From Rhodoferax sp. (GTDB taxonomy: Bacteria > Pseudomonadota > Gammaproteobacteria > Burkholderiales > Burkholderiaceae_C): 64,000 bases of DNA. Location: the NCBI GenBank assembly GCA_019449595.1, contig JAGRPL010000001.1, positions 62,001 through 126,000 of the forward strand, given 5' to 3'. Positions 57,942 through 64,000 of this stretch are shown one piece after another. Within the stretch, counting starts at the first letter, position 1. Each line of letters opens with the position of its first letter. The position numbers and the translations under genes were made by a program. The notes under the pieces were generated by a model. That model worked only from the letters and a program-made list of their open reading frames with translations, was not told the DNA's origin and ran no database searches.

Positions 57942-58858
57942 CCCAACAGGCGCGCGAGCGACAACAAAGCCAAAAACACCATCCACATCACCACGGTGCG
58001 CCAGACAAGGCCCACCACGGCACGCAAATGCACGGGCTGGGGCGTCTGCCCGGTGCCGGGCGCTTCCTTCTCGCCCAACTTGACGTTGACGGCACCGGCC
58101 GTGGCCGCCAGGATGACACCATCGTTATCCCCCGGGCAGCGAGCCTCATGCTGACGCCAGCTGTCCACGGCTTCCTCAAAACTGCCCACAAAGGCGAACC
58201 CCAGTGCCGTGATCCGCGCCGGCACCCAGTCCATGAGTGCCCAGGCGCGGTTGGCGTTGGCCTGCAGGGCGGGACTCACCGGAGAGCCCGTCGGCACCTG
58301 GGGGCGGTTCACATGCTGGTGGACATATTCACCCACGCGGTACCACACTGCACCGGCCGGCCCCAGGCCCAGCATGGCCAGGACCGAATACCAGGCCAGC
58401 ACGCCGAACACATGGCGATGGGCACTGAGCACCGAATGCTCGATGACGTGCCGCACAATTTCGCTGCGGGGCAAGGCGCTGGCATCGATGTGCATCCACT
58501 GAGCCAGCCGCTGGCGCGCCAGGTCTTCGTCTCCTGCCAGCAGCGCGTCGCGGATTTCCGTGAAATGGTGGCTGAACTGGCGAAAACCCAGCGTCGAATA
58601 CAGAATGGCCACGCTCCAGACCACGGCGGCCACCCAGCCCAGCGACCACACCAGCAGCCAGTGCACGGCGCACACCAGAACGGCCGGCACGGCAACGGCC
58701 ACCCACCAGGCCAGCCAGCCATGGTGGGGCCTGCCGGTATCCAGATTGCGCACGACCCAGCGCACCCAATTCCTCACGCTGCCATGCACCGGATTGCCGG
58801 GAGCCAAGGGGCGGGCCTGTTCCAGCAGCAGCGCAAATAAAATCGAAATGAAGCTCAT
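57938..58858 (-). CDS. CobD/CbiB-family membrane protein
   Basis: A 306-residue membrane protein with four or five helices. It is related to CbiB/CobD, the adenosylcobinamide-phosphate synthase: [20 protein letters not shown] and [20 protein letters not shown] are the family blocks. In many betaproteobacteria such a protein is found without a full cobalamin operon next to it, as here, and its role there is unclear. It starts with [18 protein letters not shown] and overlaps hisC by four bases. Confidence 0.75.
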   Translation of the reverse strand: MSFISILFALLLEQARPLAPGNPVHGSVRNWVRWVVRNLDTGRPHHGWLAWWVAVAVPAVLVCAVHWLLVWSLGWVAAVVWSVAILYSTLGFRQFSHHFTEIRDALLAGDEDLARQRLAQWMHIDASALPRSEIVRHVIEHSVLSAHRHVFGVLAWYSVLAMLGLGPAGAVWYRVGEYVHQHVNRPQVPTGSPVSPALQANANRAWALMDWVPARITALGFAFVGSFEEAVDSWRQHEARCPGDNDGVILAATAGAVNVKLGEKEAPGTGQTPQPVHLRAVVGLVWRTVVMWMVFLALLSLARLLG

Positions 58859-58898
58859 GGGCCAATCATAGCGAGCCGAACCGGCGTGCCGGAGGTAT

Positions 58899-59576
58899 TC
58901 AGTCCAGCAAGAAACGGTAAAAGTTGCGCAGCATGCCTGCGGTGGCCCCCCAGATAAAGCGCTCGGTCTTGGCATCCATATAGGGCATGGATAGCCATTC
59001 ACGCCGCTGTCCTGCCCAGTCGATCGCATGGCGGCGGTGGTGGGCAGGGTCCATCAGGAACGCCAGGGGCACTTCAAACACGTCGGCCACTTCATGGGGG
59101 TTGGGCACAATCTCGAACCCCGGATGCACCAGCGCCACCACCGGCGTCACGATGAAGGCGCTGCCCGTGGTGTACGTGGGCAGCTCGCCCAGCACCTCCA
59201 CGAAATGCCGGGCCAGCCCAATTTCCTCTTCCGCTTCGCGCAATGCCGTGCCGGTGGCATTGTGGTCCTCCGGGTCGGCCTTGCCGCCGGGGAAGGCTAC
59301 CTGCCCCGAATGGCTGGAGAGGTGTGTGGTGCGCTCGGTCAGCAGCACCGTCAGATGGTCGTCGTGCAGGACCAGCGGCACCAGCACGGACGCATGCAGC
59401 GGGGCGCGCTCCGAGAAACGCCCCTCGGCCCGCAGTTCCGGGGTCCACACCGGAGGGTTGGCAAAGCGCTGCACCAGCGCCTGCGGCTGCAGGGCCTGCG
59501 GGCGCACCTTGGGCAGGTGGTCGTCAATGCCGACCACCGGGACGCTACGAGGATCAAACGACGGTAAAGTGCTCAT
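58899..59576 (-). CDS. nudL: CoA pyrophosphatase (NudL/YeaB-type Nudix hydrolase)
   Basis: A 225-residue Nudix protein. The Nudix box runs over about residues 110-132 (GGKADPEDHNATGTALREAEEEIGL). FPGGK just before and the upstream SHSGQVAFPGGK segment are typical of the CoA pyrophosphatase subgroup. The only N-terminal ATG (59576) follows directly the T-run of the rplS terminator, so it has no ribosome site. Translation may start at a downstream GTG, or the transcript may be leaderless. Confidence 0.85.
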   Translation of the reverse strand: MSTLPSFDPRSVPVVGIDDHLPKVRPQALQPQALVQRFANPPVWTPELRAEGRFSERAPLHASVLVPLVLHDDHLTVLLTERTTHLSSHSGQVAFPGGKADPEDHNATGTALREAEEEIGLARHFVEVLGELPTYTTGSAFIVTPVVALVHPGFEIVPNPHEVADVFEVPLAFLMDPAHHRRHAIDWAGQRREWLSMPYMDAKTERFIWGATAGMLRNFYRFLLD

Positions 59577-59610
59577 AAAAAAAACCGCCACAAGCTTGCG
59601 CCGGGCGGTT
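59576..59610 (-). terminator. Rho-independent terminator after rplS
   Basis: Read leftward: AACCGCC (59610-59604), a 14-base loop, GGCGGTT (59589-59583), then a run of T to 59577. It ends the rpsP-rimM-trmD-rplS operon, 21 bases after the rplS stop, and its T-run abuts the nudL ATG. Confidence 0.8.
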
Positions 59611-59630
59611 CTCTGGAAAACAGGCCGTGA

Positions 59631-60002
<372 letters not shown>

Positions 60003-60053
60003 GATTTCCTTCGTGATCGTGTAAGCACCAGCATCGGAATTGATGTCAATCGG

Positions 60054-60069
60054 GCAAACAGCTGTTTGC
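60054..60069. promoter_or_regulatory. Palindrome in the rplS leader
   Basis: GCAAACAGCTGTTTGC is a perfect 16-base palindrome, about 52 bases before the rplS ATG and inside its predicted leader RNA. It can be a short hairpin or a protein-binding site; L19 autoregulation is a guess. Confidence 0.35.
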
Positions 60070-60100
60070 TTTGGCCGTACAGAGGATCGGTTAGCCGGCC

Positions 60101-60130
60101 ATTATAGCAAGATCAGCGCAGACCTGACAA
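60101..60130 (-). promoter_or_regulatory. Internal promoter for rplS
   Basis: On the minus strand TTGTCA (60130-60125), 18 bases, TATAAT (60106-60101). The -35 box lies in the last codons of trmD. The same TTGTCA/TATAAT pair forms the rpsP promoter at the head of the operon, which strengthens both. Confidence 0.6.
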
Positions 60131-60859
60131 AACTGCCTCATCGGCCGGGCCCAGCTGCCCGGCCTTGCGGGCCGCGTCCAGCAGATCCGGGCGGTGCAGG
60201 GCTGTCAGCCGCAGGCGCTGGTCCCGCCGCCAGCGTTCAATGTTTTCATGGTGGCCTGACAGCAGGACCGCGGGCACCTGCTGGCCCTGCCATTCTTCCG
60301 GGCGCGTGTAATGCGGGCAATCCAGCAAGCCGTCCAACGACGGGTTGAAGCTGTCGAACTGGTGGCTATCCGGATCGGACAGCACACCGGGCTGCAAACG
60401 GGCCACCGCGTCCAGCAGGGCCATGGCAGCGATTTCGCCACCCGACAGTACGAAGTCCCCCAGACTGATCTGCGCGTCCACCCGCCGGTCAATAAAGCGT
60501 TGGTCCAGCCCCTCGTAGCGGCCGCACAACAGGATGGCACCGCTGCTGCCCGACCAGCGCTGGACCGCGGCGTGGTCCAGCCGCTGGCCAATGGGAGAAA
60601 ACAGCACCACCGGGGCGTTGTCCTGGCGCACGGAACGGATCTGGTCGATGGTCTTGTCCAGGGGCTCGGCCATCATCACCATGCCGGGGCCGCCGCCAAA
60701 CGGACGGTCATCCACGCGGCGGTAGTTGCCGGCAGCGAAATCTCGGGGATTGGAAAACTGCACATCCACCTGCCGCGACTCGAAAGCACGCCGGGTCACC
60801 CCCACCGTCAGAAAGGGGACGAACAGTTCCGGAAACAGGGTGACGACGTCAAAGCGCAT
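60113..60859 (-). CDS. trmD: tRNA (guanine-N1)-methyltransferase TrmD
   Basis: A 248-residue SPOUT (trefoil-knot) methyltransferase. It begins MRFDVVTLFPELF and has RPFGGGPGMVM (substrate loop), the SAM-binding knot CGRYEGLDQRFID and FVLSGGEIAAMALLD. It methylates G37 of tRNAs and prevents frameshifting. The start is 10 bases after the rimM stop, within the usual rpsP-rimM-trmD-rplS order. Confidence 0.97.
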   Translation of the reverse strand: MRFDVVTLFPELFVPFLTVGVTRRAFESRQVDVQFSNPRDFAAGNYRRVDDRPFGGGPGMVMMAEPLDKTIDQIRSVRQDNAPVVLFSPIGQRLDHAAVQRWSGSSGAILLCGRYEGLDQRFIDRRVDAQISLGDFVLSGGEIAAMALLDAVARLQPGVLSDPDSHQFDSFNPSLDGLLDCPHYTRPEEWQGQQVPAVLLSGHHENIERWRRDQRLRLTALHRPDLLDAARKAGQLGPADEAVLSGLR

Positions 60860-60869
60860 GCGCCCGGAC

Positions 60870-61433
60870 TCAGTAATCGGTTTGCCAGTCCACACGAATG
60901 CGGCGGGCCTTCAGGTCGACATCGTCCACATAAGCCGAGACGAACGGAATCATGCGTTCCCCGGTTTTGCCGTCCTGCGGGTATTCCAGCACCAGCACGG
61001 TTTGCGGGCCGGTGGACAGCAGTTCCCGCACGGAACCGAGCGGCTCGTCCTGGCGGTTCACCACATCCAGGCCGATCAGGTCGACCCAGTAATACTCGCC
61101 GTCCCCGGCGGTCGGGAAGTTCGACCGGGCGACAAAGATGCGCGCGCCCCGCAGGGCCTCCGCCGCGGTACGGTCGTCCACGCCATGGGCGCAGGCGACC
61201 ACCGTATCGGAGTGTTCCTTGACCTCCTTGACCGCCAGCTGGGCGGTACCTGAAAAAGTCTTGACGCCTTTTTCGGTGGGCAGAAGAAACCAGCGTTTGG
61301 AAGAAAAAAGCGCCTCGGGATCGGCGCTGTAGGGCAGGACCTTGAACCAGCCCTTGATGCCCCATGCGTCTGCCACTCTTCCAACTTCGATAGCATCCGC
61401 CGGCAATTCAGCGGGTTCGAGTCCAGGTAGCAT
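60870..61433 (-). CDS. rimM: Ribosome maturation factor RimM
   Basis: A 187-residue protein of two beta-barrel domains. The N-terminal block is VGRVADAWGIKGWFKV, followed by the PRC-barrel with YYWVDLIGLDVVN and MIPFVSAYVDDVDL. It aids 16S rRNA processing and binds S19. I chose the ATG at 61433 (MLPGLEPAELP), which gives the usual family length; a GTG at 61490, three bases after the rpsP stop, would add 19 residues. Neither has a clear ribosome site. Confidence 0.92.
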   Translation of the reverse strand: MLPGLEPAELPADAIEVGRVADAWGIKGWFKVLPYSADPEALFSSKRWFLLPTEKGVKTFSGTAQLAVKEVKEHSDTVVACAHGVDDRTAAEALRGARIFVARSNFPTAGDGEYYWVDLIGLDVVNRQDEPLGSVRELLSTGPQTVLVLEYPQDGKTGERMIPFVSAYVDDVDLKARRIRVDWQTDY

Positions 61434-61493
61434 GGGCAAGGGGCTTGGGTGAGCCGTGGACTGGAATGCATCCAGCCCGCCGGCATTCACACA

Positions 61494-61745
61494 TTACGCT
61501 GCTTTTTTGGCGGCTTGTTGAATCAGGCGTTCCACCGTGGGGGATGCCTGGGCACCCACGCCTTGCCAGTACGTCAGACGATCCTGGGCAATGCGGATGC
61601 TTTCTTCATTGGCGGTAGCGCTCGGGTTGTAAAAACCGATACGCTCGATGAAGCGACCATCACGGCGCGTGCGCTTGTCAGCGACAACGATATTGAAAAA
61701 CGGGCGAGCCTTAGCACCGCCACGGGCGAGTCGAATGACGACCAT
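61494..61745 (-). CDS. rpsP: 30S ribosomal protein S16
   Basis: An 83-residue protein with [20 protein letters not shown] at its start, and the block [11 protein letters not shown]. It binds early in 30S assembly. The ATG at 61745 follows AAAGGATTAATT. It is the first gene of the rpsP-rimM-trmD-rplS operon, driven by the strong promoter at 61845-61872. Confidence 0.98.
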   Translation of the reverse strand: MVVIRLARGGAKARPFFNIVVADKRTRRDGRFIERIGFYNPSATANEESIRIAQDRLTYWQGVGAQASPTVERLIQQAAKKAA

Positions 61746-61844
61746 AATTAATCCTTTGGGTGGCAGAAATTGCTTCCAGCCATTACATTCAAAGTTGAGA
61801 CACGCAACTGACCACCCGGCCAGTGACACTCTGAATAGCCTCAC

Positions 61845-61872
61845 ATTATAACGTTTCCTGTATCCATGACAA
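61845..61872 (-). promoter_or_regulatory. Promoter of the rpsP operon
   Basis: On the minus strand TTGTCA (61872-61867), 16 bases, TATAAT (61850-61845): five of six and six of six matches to the sigma-70 consensus. The -35 box lies inside the first codons of the divergent GNAT gene. Confidence 0.75.
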
Positions 61873-62402
61873 AAATTCGCCCCAGTCTTGATTCCGATGT
61901 CGGCGCCATCACCGCCATTTATGCCCACCACGTGCTTCACGGGACAGGGACTTTCGAGACCACCCCCCCCACCGAGCAGGAGATGACCAGCCGCCGGGCC
62001 GACGTGCTGTCCAAGGGACTGCCCTACCTGGTGGTCGAAGACGCCGCTGGCGGCGTCATCGGGTTTGCCTATTGCAACTGGTTCAAGCCCCGCCCCGCCT
62101 ACCGGTATTCGGCGGAAGACTCCATTTACCTGGCGCCCCAGGCACACGGGCAGGGAGTGGGACGCCTGCTGCTGCAGGAGTTGATGGCACAGGCCGAGCG
62201 CGCCGGCGTGCGCAAACTCATTGCCGTCATCGGCGACTCCGCCAACCAGGGCTCCGTGGGCGTCCACAAGGCCTGTGGTTTCCAGCACGTGGGAGTGCTG
62301 GCCAACTGCGGCTGGAAATTCGACCGCTGGCTAGATGTCGTCCTGATGGACCGCGCCCTGGGCATGGGCAGCAGCAGCGCTCCGGCACAATCCGCGGCAT
62401 GA
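61866..62402 (+). CDS. GNAT N-acetyltransferase (phosphinothricin acetyltransferase type)
   Basis: A 178-residue acetyltransferase of the Pat/Bar group. [20 protein letters not shown] starts the fold, the acetyl-CoA loop is [14 protein letters not shown] and the late strand is [21 protein letters not shown]. Housekeeping members acetylate small amines such as methionine sulfoximine; the real substrate is unknown. Its first codons carry the -35 box of the divergent rpsP promoter. It overlaps the next gene in ATGA. Confidence 0.88.
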   Translation: MTKIRPSLDSDVGAITAIYAHHVLHGTGTFETTPPTEQEMTSRRADVLSKGLPYLVVEDAAGGVIGFAYCNWFKPRPAYRYSAEDSIYLAPQAHGQGVGRLLLQELMAQAERAGVRKLIAVIGDSANQGSVGVHKACGFQHVGVLANCGWKFDRWLDVVLMDRALGMGSSSAPAQSAA

Positions 62403-62872
62403 AAAACAAAACCGTGGCGGCCTGGACCGCATTCGTCGGTGGGCCGCTGGGGCTGCACCGCTTCTATCTGCGGGGATTCTCGGACAAACTGGGATGGGTG
62501 CTCCCGCTACCCACGTTGCTGGGCCTGTACGGGGTGCAGCGCGCCCGCACGCTGGGGCTAGACGACCACTGGAGCTGGGCGCTGATTCCCCTGCTGGGCT
62601 TCACCATGGCCGGCTGTGCGCTCACCGCCATCGTGTACGGTCTCACGGCAACCGAGAAATGGAACCGGCGCTTCAACCCGGATGCGCCCGCCGACGCCCC
62701 CAGCGGGCAAACCAACTGGTTCACCATTGGCGCGCTGGCGGCTTCGCTACTGGTCGGAACCACCGTCCTGATGGCCAGCCTGGCCTTCAGTTTCCAGCAC
62801 TACTTCGAATACCAGGTGGAAGAAGCGCGAAGCATCTCCCAGTCCGAGCCGGTCAGAAAATCTGGAGACTGA
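62399..62872 (+). CDS. TM2-type small membrane protein
   Basis: A 157-residue protein. The start [30 protein letters not shown] is the TM2-domain opening (basic start, GxxGxHRFYLG). Helices follow at about residues 35-50, 63-85 and 108-130. TM2 proteins have no agreed function. It is coupled to the GNAT gene by ATGA and overlaps the pit gene tail to tail by 20 bases. Confidence 0.8.
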   Translation: MKNKTVAAWTAFVGGPLGLHRFYLRGFSDKLGWVLPLPTLLGLYGVQRARTLGLDDHWSWALIPLLGFTMAGCALTAIVYGLTATEKWNRRFNPDAPADAPSGQTNWFTIGALAASLLVGTTVLMASLAFSFQHYFEYQVEEARSISQSEPVRKSGD

Positions 62873-63863
62873 TCCAGTAGGCAATGGCGGCAACAAACGC
62901 GCTGGCCGGGATGGTCAATATCCAGGCCCAGATGATGTTGCCCGCCACACCCCAGCGCACGGCACTGGCGCGCTGCGTGGAACCCACACCCACAATCGCA
63001 CCGGTGATGGTGTGCGTGGTGGATACCGGAATCCCCAGCGCGGTGGCCAGAAACAGGGTGATGGCGCCACCCGTTTCGGCACAAAATCCCCCCACCGGTT
63101 TGAGTTTGGTGATGCGCTGGCCCATGGTCTTCACGATCCGCCAGCCACCAAACATGGTGCCCAGACCAATGGCCGTGTAGCAGCAGGCGATGACCCACAT
63201 CGGGGGCGCCTTGTCGGCCGCGGCGGAATAGCCGGTGGCGATCAGCAGCATCCAGATGATGCCAATGGTTTTCTGGGCATCATTACCGCCGTGGCCCAGG
63301 CTGTAGGCACCTGCGGACACCAGTTGCAGATGCCGAAACCACTTGTCCACCCGCGAGGGCCGTGTGCGGCGGAAAATCCAGGCCACCACCACCATCATCA
63401 GAGACCCCAGCACAAAGCCCAGCAGCGGGGATACGAAAATGAAGGCCACGGTCTTGAGAATGCCGGCCGAAACCAGCGCGCTGGCACCGGCCTTGACGAT
63501 CACGGCGCCCACAATGCCGCCAATCAGGGCATGGGATGAGCTGCTGGGAATGCCGTAATACCAGGTGATCACGTTCCAGGTAATGGCCCCCACCAGGGCG
63601 CCAAACACCACATGGGTGTCGACCACCCCCGGCTGCACGATGCCCTTGCCCACCGTGGCTGCGACACTCAGATGGAAGATGAAAATGGCGATGACATTGA
63701 AAAACGCCGCGAAAAGAATCGCCTGCGCGGGTTTCAAAACCCCTGTCGACACCACTGTGGCGATCGAATTGGCGGCATCATGAAACCCGTTCATGAAGTC
63801 AAACAAAAATGCCAGCACCACCAGCATGACAACCACCCACAGTGCCGCTTGTACGGTTTCCAT
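62853..63863 (-). CDS. pit: Low-affinity inorganic phosphate transporter (Pit family)
   Basis: A 336-residue permease with ten or so helices. The two PHO4 signature repeats are FDFMNGFHDAANSIATVV near the N-terminus and GHGGNDAQKTIGIIW in the centre. WYYGIPSSSSHALIGG and LGIPVSTTHTITGAIVG flank the translocation path. It carries metal-phosphate with protons. It follows the PhoU-like gene after 20 bases, the usual Pit accessory pair. Confidence 0.95.
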   Translation of the reverse strand: METVQAALWVVVMLVVLAFLFDFMNGFHDAANSIATVVSTGVLKPAQAILFAAFFNVIAIFIFHLSVAATVGKGIVQPGVVDTHVVFGALVGAITWNVITWYYGIPSSSSHALIGGIVGAVIVKAGASALVSAGILKTVAFIFVSPLLGFVLGSLMMVVVAWIFRRTRPSRVDKWFRHLQLVSAGAYSLGHGGNDAQKTIGIIWMLLIATGYSAAADKAPPMWVIACCYTAIGLGTMFGGWRIVKTMGQRITKLKPVGGFCAETGGAITLFLATALGIPVSTTHTITGAIVGVGSTQRASAVRWGVAGNIIWAWILTIPASAFVAAIAYWISLQIF

Positions 63864-63883
63864 AATCGTATTGCCAGCCGGGT

Positions 63884-64000
63884 TCAGGAGTTTTCGAGGA
63901 CGATGCCCTCAATGACGTTGGCGACGTCTTCGCACTTATCCGTAATGGTTTCCAGCAGTTCGTAGATCGCCTTGAGCTTGATGACCTCGCGCACATCCGG
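63884..64000 (-). CDS. DUF47 (PhoU-like) Pit accessory protein, 3' end only
   Basis: The last 38 codons of a gene entering from the right edge, reading VREVIKLKAIYELLETITDK and ending VIEGIVLENS. This is the C-terminal helix of DUF47/TIGR00153 proteins, PhoU relatives encoded just ahead of pit. They are thought to regulate Pit transport. The start lies outside the window. Confidence 0.85.
   Translation of the reverse strand, partial: PDVREVIKLKAIYELLETITDKCEDVANVIEGIVLENS

Noticed and set aside
56859..58858. Cobalamin operon (hisC read as CobC with CbiB)
   Set aside because: Only a CbiB-like gene is present and the aminotransferase reads as HisC. No other cobalamin gene is adjacent.

Overview
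The window is about 64 kb of GC-rich, densely coding chromosome from a betaproteobacterium of the order Burkholderiales, most likely family Comamonadaceae (a Rhodoferax/Acidovorax/Polaromonas-like organism). The evidence is the set of conserved betaproteobacterial gene orders: ihfB-lapA-lapB-hldA-hldD, xseB-ispA-dxs, orn/M48 protease/pterin dehydratase/rsgA, and rpsP-rimM-trmD-rplS. The family is an inference from gene order and protein style; no 16S or tRNA gene is present. Both ends cut through genes: the 3' part of ihfB at the left and the 3' part of a PhoU-like (DUF47) gene at the right. No gene-free stretch exceeds 300 bases; the longest are 53377-53631, 46870-47110 and 11043-11255, and their contents are listed.

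Layout. 1-4135: envelope (LPS heptose) operon followed by a ComEA-like protein. 4303-7725: a short-chain dehydrogenase, the CrcB fluoride channel, an unknown membrane protein and a chemoreceptor. 7857-11042 (minus): isoprenoid block dxs-ispA-xseB. 11256-14174: orphan Rieske oxygenase, DMT exporter and sulfurtransferase. 14250-23782: two complete branched-chain-amino-acid-type (Liv/HAAT) ABC transporters placed head to head; the left one has its LivM permease and LivG ATPase fused in one protein. 23799-27702: MATE exporter with a DUF2239 gene behind an operator-like palindrome, a ZIP metal transporter and a dienelactone hydrolase. 27794-38082: DNA polymerase I, homoserine kinase, membrane protein, PhoX phosphatase, UvrD helicase and GMP reductase.

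38107-49061 is the main accessory island: a clade I (Tat-exported) nitrous oxide reductase cluster, nosZ-R-D-F-Y-L plus a second NosL-like protein on the minus strand. Diverging from it on the plus strand is a cytochrome c lipoprotein, an ApbE/NosX flavin transferase and a second cytochrome c lipoprotein. A perfect FNR/DNR-type site lies between the two arms. Together the genes make an N2O-respiring module: NosZ reduces N2O, NosR (flavinylated by NosX) and the cytochromes bring electrons, NosDFY and NosL supply sulfur and copper for the CuZ centre. 49096-64000 is housekeeping: a beta-hydroxyacid dehydrogenase, a PAS-PAS-GGDEF cyclase, a DEAD-box helicase, orn, an M48 protease, rsgA, hisC-cbiB-like, nudL, the rpsP-rimM-trmD-rplS operon, a GNAT acetyltransferase and the Pit phosphate transporter.

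The least ordinary signal is a short dispersed repeat, about 55-65 bp, found eight times. All copies share GCTA-N9-TAGC, then five bases, then RCGCA, then GGGC 8 or 10 bases later, with one or two substitutions in some. Only one copy is purely intergenic. The others lie inside or at the edge of reading frames (sseA, zip, polA, uvrD, DEAD helicase, pterin dehydratase, rsgA), always in linkers or termini. Other points of interest are a promoter-proximal hairpin with a U-tract at the guaC start site, a promoter/hairpin/terminator unit ahead of the Rieske gene, and a 16-bp hairpin separating a Liv binding-protein gene from its permease.
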